6,263 nucleotides of DNA from Kiritimatiellia bacterium (lineage in GTDB: Bacteria; Verrucomicrobiota; Kiritimatiellia; RFP12; UBA1067), in NCBI GenBank assembly GCA_017508315.1, contig JAFVZE010000178.1, positions 1 to 6,263 of the forward strand. Reading direction: 5' to 3'. This document shows positions 1-5,999 of this stretch, one piece after another (within the stretch, counting starts at the first letter, position 1; every line of letters starts with the position of its first letter). Both the position numbers and the translations under genes were made by a program. The notes under the pieces are model-generated. The model ran no database searches. It was not told where the DNA came from and was given only the letters and a program-made list of their open reading frames with translations.

Positions 1-2
1 AA

Positions 3-134
3 ACGGAAAGAGCGCTGCTGCTCGGATATTGCGCGAAAGACAACCTGAGCCACAGCCGGATCACCCGCGTTCCGCTCGACTGGCTCTACGGTCCGGCGCG
101 CGATGACGATCTCGGAGGATATTTTCGCGACTGA
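3..134 (+). CDS. C-terminal end of an unidentified protein (5' end outside window)
   Basis: An open frame runs from the window edge to a TGA at 132-134, giving 43 residues that begin TERALLLGYCAKDN, continue SRITRVPLDWLYG and end GGYFRD. It contains no stop, and it ends 33 bases before the ribosome-bound start of the next gene, so it is probably the tail of the first visible gene of the same operon. The pattern 'LLLGYCAxD...SRITRVPLDWLYG' resembles, from memory, the last beta-strands of BNR/sialidase-type six-bladed propellers, where a run of hydrophobic residues precedes an Arg-rich strand and a closing 'DWLY'. That would suit the carbohydrate-related neighbours. With only 43 residues this family guess is weak; what is well supported is the reading frame and the stop. 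Confidence 0.6.
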   Translation, partial: TERALLLGYCAKDNLSHSRITRVPLDWLYGPARDDDLGGYFRD

Positions 135-150
135 CCTGCGGCGGCGCAGG
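135..150 (+). repeat. GC-rich hairpin between stop codon and next ribosome binding site
   Basis: CCTGCG (135-140) and CGCAGG (145-150) form a perfect six-base-pair stem with a GCGG tetraloop, starting at the base after the upstream TGA. No T-run follows, so it is not an intrinsic terminator. In an operon transcript it could protect the 3' end of the upstream message or tune translational coupling, but that is inference. It ends before the AAGGA ribosome binding site at 155-159 of the next gene. Confidence 0.5.
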
Positions 151-167
151 CGGAAAGGAAGACGGTT

Positions 168-3100
168 ATGAATCACGACAAGAGTGAAAAACTGAAACTG
201 CGCCTGTTGGGAGGTTTGATCGCGCTAAGCGCCTTTTCCGCGTTCGCCGGGAATACGTATTACGTCGACGCGGTATACGGCGACGACGGAAACGACGGGC
301 TCCGGCCCGGTGTCGGACATGCCCGCAAGACGCTTGCGAAAGTCATGGAGCTTGTCACCGCAAACCAGAACGACGTCGTCTATGCAGCTCCTGGGCGTTA
401 CGTTGAAGGGACTGTTGCCGTCGATACTGCCGTCTACCGGGTGTCAATTCCGGCCCGCACGGCATTAATCGCATCCGGAAGGGCCGAAGAGACTTTTATT
501 GTGGGCGCATCAGCGGACGAAGGAAAAGCGGCAGACGCCTACGGCAATGGCGAGGGAGCGGTGCGTTGTGTGAAAATGGCGGCAAATTCGCGACTTTCGG
601 GTTTTACCGTGACCGGAAGCCGGACTGAAGCCGCTCCGACCGGAGGAACTTATTCCGGTGCCATCGCCGGCGATTCGACCAGTAAAATAGACGATTGCAT
701 CATTACCGACAATGTTGCTTATCGCGGCGGCGGCGGATATTATTCCGGATATTTTGTCCGCTGCTTCTTCAAAGACAACGTCGCGGTCAATGGCAACGGA
801 TCGTGTCTAGTGGGAGGTTTCGCATACAACTGCGTTTTTGACAACAAGTACGGGAATGCGACATATCAGACCACATGCTACAACTGTACGTTCACCGGAA
901 AAGGCTATGGTGCGAAAGAGGCCTCCGTCTACAACGGAATTATGGCGGTGGAATACGACGCCAATGTCTCATTGTACAGCTGTGTTTATATAAATAGTCC
1001 CAATCGCAGCGCCAAGCTTATCGACGAGAACAGCGTATTGAAAGTGAAGGCGGATATCAAGCTTGATGAAAAATACGCTCTGCAGGCGGGCAGCGCGGCG
1101 ATTGATGCAGGGTCGAATCTCCTTTACAAAACGGCCGCCGGGTATGAACATCAGGAGCGGTTCGATTTCCGCCGCGGACAGCGTATGGTGAACGGGCGCA
1201 TCGACTGCGGCGCGATCGAATTCGGCGGCGGTCTGCGCGGAGATCTTGCCGGGGCGCTCAATCCCGCCGGTCGGATGCGCATCGAGAAGCTTGAAGGGGA
1301 AGTGACGACGAACGGCCAGGGCGCGGTCCGTATGCCGGCCGGGTCGTCGATGCGTGTTTTCTATCCGTATCCGGCCGGAGCGTCAGGCAAAGTTGATTTC
1401 CGTTTCTGTACGGCGGTTGTCGGCTCGGCTGCGTTGACGGTCAAGCGACTCGACGCCGCAACGCCGTTTATGACGATTGAGGAATCGGGAGAATCCGTAT
1501 TTTCTTCCGATGTTCATGAGACGCTTGTTTTTGAAGTGGCCGGTGACGAGGGCGCCGCGGTTGAGCTTTCCGGTTTTTACAACGCCTCATACATATTCAT
1601 TGACGATCCCAAAGGGGTGCTTAATGTCGAAGGCGGAACGGTCGGCATCAATGAAATCATTCCCGGCGGAGAGACTCGTGCAGTCACGTTGATGCGCAAT
1701 GTGTCGTTGTCGAGCCGGTGTGTTGGAGTTGCGGTGAACGGAACATGCCATGCGTTTCAGGGTGAAAATTCCGATGTGCCGCTGATTTTGGAACTCAAGG
1801 ACGGAGATTTGCCGAGGGTTGTCAAACCGGTTTTCGCCGACAGCGCCGACTGGTATGTGGACGACAACAGCGGCAGCGACGATAATGCGGGAGACGCTCC
1901 CTATCGCGCAAAGAAGACGTTGGCCGGCGCGATGGCGATTCCGGCGTTGATTTCCGGGGATGTTGTGCACGCGGCGCCCGGCATTTACGACGAAGGGCTG
2001 ATGCCGCCGACGGGGTCGACCACGAATCGGGTTTTAATTCCGGCCGGAGTCGCATTGGTCGCCGACAAGGGACCGGATGTAACCGTGATCGAAGGATATG
2101 TTCCCGCGACTTCTCCTGACGGCACTTCGATTTCCACGAACGGCGGACCTGCTTCCGTGCGCTGCGTAGGTATGAATACGGGGGCATCTGTAAAAGGGTT
2201 TACGCTTCGTAACGGCTCTACGGCGATTGAACCCGGAGCGGGCGAGAGGTATCTCGGGCAGGGAGGCGGCGCGCACGGCGGGACCGTGATCGACTGCGTG
2301 ATTTCCAACTGTTACGCCGTTCGCGGCGGTGCAGCTTCCGGTGCGCAGTTGATCCGCTGCCGGGTGTCCAACTGCGGAAATGTGACCGGGAAGAATGCGC
2401 AAGGCGGCGTTGCCAAGGTGACGGCGGACGCATTGAACGGCGGGTCTATCTATGACACGTATGTCACGGGCAGCGCATTTAATCTCACGAGAATCGTGAA
2501 CAGTGTGGTCCTTTCGTCCGCCTGGCATACCCAGGGCGGTTTCACTCCGGTGTACAATTCATACATCGGCAGCGACAACGGACAGCTTGCGCTGACGAAC
2601 AGTTATGTGCTTGGGATGAAAGCGACGTCAATTCTCGGTGAAGGTTCGGTTTCCGGCGTGAATCTGATGGCGAATCATATCGATAGAGCGACACTTCGTC
2701 CGCTGGCGACGTCGCCGGCGATTGATGCCGGCAATGTAAAGTATTATGTCTATCCGGCGGGGTTCGCGCATGAAGCGGGCAGGGACGTTTCCGGCGGGCA
2801 GCGCATTTACAACGGGCGGATCGACGTCGGCTGCGGCGAGTACGACTGGCGCGGCGCCTTTGCGCAGTCGCTCGACGCGAAGGGTCGTATAGAGGTCGCC
2901 GAAGCCGGCGGAACGGTGTCGACAAACGCGTCCGGAGGGCTTGTTCTTTCCGGAGAAACCGCGTTGACGCTCTATTGGCGGCTTGCGCAACCGGGCGAAC
3001 GCCTGTTCAGCGTCGCCGGCGAAGGTGCCGACGGAGTAACGGTTTTTGTCGACGGAGAGGAGATTGTCCGCGGCGAAGACGGAGTCTTCAGGTTTTTCGC

Positions 3101-3206
3101 CGGCGCCGGCGCCGTCCGCGTGACGATCCGCCTGTCGGGAGACGCTGCGGCCGTTGTCGGAGATTTCCGCCGCGGAGTGTCCGGTTTTCCCATTATTGTA
3201 AGATAG
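168..3206 (+). CDS. Exported two-module right-handed parallel beta-helix protein
   Basis: The 1012-residue product starts with a basic stretch and a hydrophobic core (residues 9-27) ending in AFA, a good signal peptidase I site before Gly28, so it should be exported. The rest is two tandem modules. Each opens with a tyrosine or tryptophan-YVD strand rich in Asp and Gly (residues 31 and 562), then a 'KTL' helix, an AAPG turn (73 and 602), irregular beta-helix rungs with Cys, Asn and Gly ladders, and an AIDAG motif (311 and 851) followed exactly 31 residues later by NGRID (342 and 882). These are hallmarks of secreted right-handed beta-helix proteins of the 'choice-of-anchor Q' type. Each module closes with a beta-rich tail, about 205 residues in module 1 and 120 in module 2. 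I see no catalytic signature, PEP-CTERM, LPXTG or membrane anchor at the C-terminus (ends GFPIIVR). Known relatives include polysaccharide lyases and adhesins, so glycan binding or cleavage is plausible but not shown. The start is fixed by AAAGGAAG at 154-161, eight bases before the ATG. Confidence 0.88.
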   Translation: MNHDKSEKLKLRLLGGLIALSAFSAFAGNTYYVDAVYGDDGNDGLRPGVGHARKTLAKVMELVTANQNDVVYAAPGRYVEGTVAVDTAVYRVSIPARTALIASGRAEETFIVGASADEGKAADAYGNGEGAVRCVKMAANSRLSGFTVTGSRTEAAPTGGTYSGAIAGDSTSKIDDCIITDNVAYRGGGGYYSGYFVRCFFKDNVAVNGNGSCLVGGFAYNCVFDNKYGNATYQTTCYNCTFTGKGYGAKEASVYNGIMAVEYDANVSLYSCVYINSPNRSAKLIDENSVLKVKADIKLDEKYALQAGSAAIDAGSNLLYKTAAGYEHQERFDFRRGQRMVNGRIDCGAIEFGGGLRGDLAGALNPAGRMRIEKLEGEVTTNGQGAVRMPAGSSMRVFYPYPAGASGKVDFRFCTAVVGSAALTVKRLDAATPFMTIEESGESVFSSDVHETLVFEVAGDEGAAVELSGFYNASYIFIDDPKGVLNVEGGTVGINEIIPGGETRAVTLMRNVSLSSRCVGVAVNGTCHAFQGENSDVPLILELKDGDLPRVVKPVFADSADWYVDDNSGSDDNAGDAPYRAKKTLAGAMAIPALISGDVVHAAPGIYDEGLMPPTGSTTNRVLIPAGVALVADKGPDVTVIEGYVPATSPDGTSISTNGGPASVRCVGMNTGASVKGFTLRNGSTAIEPGAGERYLGQGGGAHGGTVIDCVISNCYAVRGGAASGAQLIRCRVSNCGNVTGKNAQGGVAKVTADALNGGSIYDTYVTGSAFNLTRIVNSVVLSSAWHTQGGFTPVYNSYIGSDNGQLALTNSYVLGMKATSILGEGSVSGVNLMANHIDRATLRPLATSPAIDAGNVKYYVYPAGFAHEAGRDVSGGQRIYNGRIDVGCGEYDWRGAFAQSLDAKGRIEVAEAGGTVSTNASGGLVLSGETALTLYWRLAQPGERLFSVAGEGADGVTVFVDGEEIVRGEDGVFRFFAGAGAVRVTIRLSGDAAAVVGDFRRGVSGFPIIVR

Positions 3207-3225
3207 CAGGAATGCAAGGCTTGAA

Positions 3226-5535
3226 ATGAAGAAATCCGCAATCGTTCTTTCCGTCGTTCTGGGAGCGGCGGCCGTATCCGCAAAACCGCTTGCATTGGTA
3301 GGCAATGACAATGAAGTGCAGGCGGTTCAGAGCGACATCACCAACCGCGAGCGGATTCCGAGCGTCGTGTTTCTCAAATCGCTTCCGGAATCGTACGATG
3401 ATTTCGCCGCCGTCGTTTTCTGCGGTCCGACGCCGCGCGGCGTTAAAACCGAAGACATTCCCGCCGGAGTGCGCGTTGTGCGTTGCGAGGCGGTTTCGGC
3501 ATTGCGAAACAGGTATTTCCGGGAAAAGAAACCGTTGGCGGAGGCGGACAACAAGGGTGAGTCTGTCCTTACGGCGGAGGGAGAACACGTGCGGGATATG
3601 ACCGAGCGCAACCGCAAGGCGATTCTCGCCGTTCCCGGCATCGACCGTTCGCTTCCGCCGTGCGAATGGGATACGGTGCCGCTCGGCGCTCCGGGTCCGC
3701 TCGTTTACCCGCAGGAACTCCCGCGCAAGCCGGAATTCCGTTCACCGCCGGTTCGGGGGGAAGGGCTTGCGCTTCTGGACGGAGCGCGGCAGGCGGTGAT
3801 CGTCGCCGACAAGCGCCGCTGGCGGCCCGTGGCGCTGGCAAAGGAGCTTGCGTGGCATCTCGAAAAAATGTCCGGCCGGCCGTTCAGGGTCGTATCTTCC
3901 GCCGAGGCTGCGGAGACGACGCCGGTCGTCGAGCTGCGCGAGGTTCACGGCAAACCGCTCGGACGCTCGGAAATCCGCCGCGAGGGCGACCGTCTCGTCC
4001 TGTCCGGCGAGTCGAACGGACTTGGACATGCGCTTACGTACTTTCTGGAGTCGCTCGGCTGCCGCTATCTCTGGCCGGGGACGGACGGAAAGGTGATTCC
4101 GAAGAAAGAGACGATCGTCTGCCCCGATATCGCCTACTCGTTCGTTCCGTCTCTCAAGGTGCGCGAGATCCGCGAATATGAGGGGATGCATAAGCGCGAA
4201 TTCGCAAATATCGGTCTTGATATGGATGCGTTCGCCGCGGCATACCGTACGGCGGCGGATCATCCGGGCAACCGGGGGTTTTTTGCCTGGCACGGCGTCA
4301 ACGACGGACGCAATCTCGGCGGCAACTACCGCTGGGGGCATTACTTCGCCGATTACTACAAACGCTTCAGCGAGAGCAATCCTGAATGGTTTGGAATGCA
4401 GGCGAACGGTAGCCGCATCCAATATCTCGGCGACCGGTCAAACCGTCCTACGCTGTGTCTCAGCAATGCCGCACTTGCCGAACAGGCGGCGAAAGACATC
4501 TCGGATACCTTCGCGAAGCATCCCGATATTCTGGCGCATTCGATCTGTTTGCCCGACGGCGGGTATATGGGGCAGTGCATGTGCAGAGCGTGCCGCAGTC
4601 TCGATCCGGTGAACGCTCAGCCGATCGTGAATCATACGTGTTCGCCGCTCTGGCGCACCTATCCCTATGTCGCGCTTACCGATCGCGTAATGACGTTCAA
4701 CAACCGCATTGCCGAGGCCGTCGCCGCAAAATATCCCGACCGCAAGCTGTCGGCGTACGTCTATTCGTACTACGAAGCGCCGCCTAAAACCGTAAAACCG
4801 CATCCCTCGCTCGTGCTGCTTACCGTCGCGGGAACGTACACCGGCAGGGACCGTTCGAACGCCAGGCGCAACATCGCCGCGTGGTCGACGTTCGGCAACG
4901 AACTTTTCTGGCGCCCGAACGGGCTCGGCGGATGGAAAGTCAATATGCCGCAGTCGCTCGCCCGAGCGCTTTTCGAGGATCTGGAGGCTATCAAGTGCAA
5001 CAATGTGATCGGCACCGATTTCGACGATTTCCGCCGTCAGTGGGCCGGGCGCGGTTTCGAGACGTATATGCTCGCAAAGGCGCATCTCAATCCCGACCGC
5101 CTCGATTTCGATACGATCGCGCGCGACTGGTGCGAGAAAGGATTCGGCGCGGCGGCGGACGATATCGCGCGGTACCTTTCAGAGCTGGAGAAATACGGCG
5201 ATCGCGCGGCAGCTGCCGGTGCAAGCGCGAACGACTACGCGACCGGGTTCGACATTGAGCTCTTCGCCGGCATTCTTAAACGTGCCAGAGTGTCCGCTGC
5301 CGATGATGTGGCCGTTTTGCGGCGCATCGCGTTTCTCGAAACCGCGCTCGTCTACGCCCGCTGGGAGAAACGGCTCGCCGAGGCGGTCGTTGCCGGCGAT
5401 CGCGCGTCCGTTGCGGCGATTCAGCGCGATTATCTGGCGTTTGTGCGGGAACACGCCGCCGAAAACGCGGTTGCGTTCCATCCCAAATCGCTCGGCAGCA
5501 CGTTTGTCTCGCCCAATATGCGCGGCGCGTACTGA
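3226..5535 (+). CDS. Exported DUF4838 domain protein, glycoside hydrolase-like
   Basis: This 769-residue protein has a signal peptide (residues 1-19, cleavage after VSA). Residues about 20-180 match no domain I recognise. From about 187 to 300 there is a domain like the N-terminal alpha/beta domain of alpha-glucuronidases and GH20 enzymes: IVAD strand, 'LAKELAWHLEKMSG' helix (203-217) and 'FLESLGCRYLWPG' (273-285). The DUF4838 core follows, with WHG at 355-357, NPEWF at 385-389, the PDGG turn at 443-446 directly before C451, C453 and C456, and the late 'GFETYMLAK' helix at 610-618 followed by 'LNPD'. DUF4838 proteins are widespread in gut and PVC bacteria beside carbohydrate-active genes; they are thought to be glycoside hydrolases with a TIM-barrel core, but the substrate is not predictable here. 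The gene begins 19 bases after the beta-helix gene with a modest AAGG site (3216-3219), so it is probably co-transcribed and translationally coupled. No clear terminator follows it. Confidence 0.9.
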   Translation: MKKSAIVLSVVLGAAAVSAKPLALVGNDNEVQAVQSDITNRERIPSVVFLKSLPESYDDFAAVVFCGPTPRGVKTEDIPAGVRVVRCEAVSALRNRYFREKKPLAEADNKGESVLTAEGEHVRDMTERNRKAILAVPGIDRSLPPCEWDTVPLGAPGPLVYPQELPRKPEFRSPPVRGEGLALLDGARQAVIVADKRRWRPVALAKELAWHLEKMSGRPFRVVSSAEAAETTPVVELREVHGKPLGRSEIRREGDRLVLSGESNGLGHALTYFLESLGCRYLWPGTDGKVIPKKETIVCPDIAYSFVPSLKVREIREYEGMHKREFANIGLDMDAFAAAYRTAADHPGNRGFFAWHGVNDGRNLGGNYRWGHYFADYYKRFSESNPEWFGMQANGSRIQYLGDRSNRPTLCLSNAALAEQAAKDISDTFAKHPDILAHSICLPDGGYMGQCMCRACRSLDPVNAQPIVNHTCSPLWRTYPYVALTDRVMTFNNRIAEAVAAKYPDRKLSAYVYSYYEAPPKTVKPHPSLVLLTVAGTYTGRDRSNARRNIAAWSTFGNELFWRPNGLGGWKVNMPQSLARALFEDLEAIKCNNVIGTDFDDFRRQWAGRGFETYMLAKAHLNPDRLDFDTIARDWCEKGFGAAADDIARYLSELEKYGDRAAAAGASANDYATGFDIELFAGILKRARVSAADDVAVLRRIAFLETALVYARWEKRLAEAVVAGDRASVAAIQRDYLAFVREHAAENAVAFHPKSLGSTFVSPNMRGAY

Positions 5536-5581
5536 CAATCAGGGTTTTTCGGTGCAGTTCACGGTGAGCATGAAATGAAAA

Positions 5582-5636
5582 TGGACGGGTTCTTTTTCTG
5601 GTAGAATACCAGTTGCTAACCAAAGGACCACGTCCA
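5582..5636 (+). repeat. Nested inverted repeats directly upstream of the small ORF
   Basis: Three arms pair in order: TGGACG (5582-5587) with CGTCCA (5631-5636), GGTT (5588-5591) with AACC (5618-5621), and CTGGTA (5598-5603) with TACCAG (5607-5612) around a GAA loop. The outermost arm ends at the base before the ATG at 5637. A competing small hairpin pairs GGAC (5625-5628) with GTCC (5632-5635), which would cover most of the ribosome binding site. The pairings are seen directly; a regulatory or transposon-end role is inference. The innermost palindrome also overlaps the candidate -10 element, so it could equally be a repressor site. Confidence 0.5.
5599..5607 (+). promoter_or_regulatory. Candidate extended -10 promoter for the small ORF
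   Basis: TGGTAGAAT gives a TG extension one base before TAGAAT (5602-5607), one mismatch from the sigma-70 TATAAT. Transcription would start near 5614 and leave a leader of about 23 bases carrying AAAGGA (5622-5627). No convincing -35 element lies 16-18 bases upstream, as is usual for extended -10 promoters. It lies inside a perfect palindrome (5598-5612), which could make it an operator-controlled site. Confidence 0.45.
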
Positions 5637-5870
5637 ATGAGTAATATACTAAAAAAGACGAAGTATCTGAGAGGGTCGAAGAGATTCAAGAAGATTATCA
5701 AACTGCTTGGCGAGAATGTAGAGACATTGGCATTCAAAATCCATTCGTTGTTGAGCGCTATCCGGGAATTGTATCTGGAGGCGAAAGTCCGATTTATAAC
5801 CGGTCGTCCGCGTAAGACTGAAAAGCGCCTTCAGATGAAAAAGTCTACGACGAATAAAGAAGGGGTGTGA
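5637..5870 (+). CDS. Small basic orphan protein, 77 residues, function unknown
   Basis: I do not recognise this protein. ATG at 5637 is preferred because AAAGGA (5622-5627) sits nine bases before it; an in-frame TTG at 5613 would add eight residues but has no ribosome binding site. The product has 14 Lys and 7 Arg against 6 Glu and no Asp, a net charge near +15. Residues 1-25 are a Lys/Arg-rich amphipathic stretch (KKTKYLRGSKRFKKIIKLL), 28-55 alternate hydrophobic residues in a likely helix (LAFKIHSLLSAIRELYLEAK), and 56-77 form a basic, probably disordered tail. There is no signal peptide or membrane segment. GC is about 42%, well below the flanking genes, and AGA, ATA and CTA codons are used, which suggests recent acquisition or a degraded mobile-element gene. 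Nucleic-acid binding is a guess from charge alone. It could also be spurious, but promoter, ribosome binding site and ORF line up. Confidence 0.5.
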   Translation: MSNILKKTKYLRGSKRFKKIIKLLGENVETLAFKIHSLLSAIRELYLEAKVRFITGRPRKTEKRLQMKKSTTNKEGV

Positions 5871-5883
5871 AAATAAATTTTCA
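5868..5883 (+). terminator. Weak AT-rich hairpin overlapping the small ORF stop codon
   Basis: TGAAAA (5868-5873) and TTTTCA (5878-5883) form a six-pair stem with a TAAA loop, beginning in the TGA stop codon; the second arm supplies four T's, and a six-T run lies at 5900-5905. The stem has only two G-C-type pairs in total and the T-run is 16 bases away, so it is a poor intrinsic terminator. It is the only candidate found between the small ORF and the deaminase promoter. Confidence 0.2.
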
Positions 5884-5910
5884 TAGGGTTTTATTGGGCT
5901 TTTTTGAAAA

Positions 5911-5942
5911 CTGGGATAAATCACCCCAGAAAAGTGGGATAA
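5911..5942. repeat. Short hairpin and 8-base direct repeat in the low-GC intergenic region
   Basis: CTGGG (5911-5915) pairs with CCCAG (5925-5929) across nine bases, and TGGGATAA occurs at 5912-5919 and again at 5935-5942. A second direct pair, AGGGTTTT, flanks this at 5885-5892 and 5949-5956. The region 5871-5999 is about 40% GC and has no coding frame that I can support. Role unknown; it may be the scar or end of an inserted element, or upstream control sequence for the deaminase gene. Confidence 0.35.
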
Positions 5943-5982
5943 GGGTGCAGGGTTTTCGGGATTAGCGGGAAAACGCAGGATA

Positions 5983-5991
5983 TGGTATAAT
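5983..5991 (+). promoter_or_regulatory. Extended -10 promoter of the dCMP deaminase gene
   Basis: TGGTATAAT is a perfect extended -10: TG, one base, then consensus TATAAT at 5986-5991. The best -35 candidate is TTAGCG at 5962-5967 with an 18-base spacer, which is weak, but extended -10 promoters do not need a good one. The predicted transcription start near 5998 is only about two bases before the ATG at 6000. A ten-base perfect palindrome, TTTCCGGAAA (5991-6000), covers the predicted start and could be an operator or chance. Confidence 0.7.
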
Positions 5992-5999
5992 TTCCGGAA

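Noticed and set aside
3102..3113. GGCGCC-GGCGCC run as a functional repeat or binding site
   Set aside because: It encodes an Ala-Gly stretch in frame in the beta-helix tail and fits the local codon bias.
2628..3311. Long minus-strand open frame (227 codons) opposite the end of the beta-helix gene
   Set aside because: It lies opposite a well-supported coding region, spans an operon junction, has low-complexity basic composition and no recognisable domain. GC-rich coding DNA commonly leaves such antisense frames open.
3660..4181. Plus-strand open frame (173 codons) in another frame of the DUF4838 gene
   Set aside because: Arg/Gly/Ala-rich composition typical of an out-of-frame reading of GC-rich coding sequence.
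3742..4422. Minus-strand open frame (226 codons) inside the DUF4838 gene
   Set aside because: Antisense shadow of a confident gene, with no domain or upstream signal that I could see.
5536..5581. Intrinsic terminator after the DUF4838 gene
   Set aside because: T-runs are present (5545-5549 and 5593-5597) but no stable stem precedes them; TCAC-G-GTGA at 5559-5567 has a one-base loop and cannot form a hairpin.
5613..5636. TTG at 5613 as the start of the small ORF
   Set aside because: It has no ribosome binding site and would lie at the predicted transcription start; the ATG at 5637 has a well-spaced AAAGGA.
5911..5929. CTGGG/CCCAG hairpin as terminator of the small ORF
   Set aside because: On the + strand it is followed by A's, not T's; on the minus strand it is followed by TTTT, but no supported minus-strand gene ends there.
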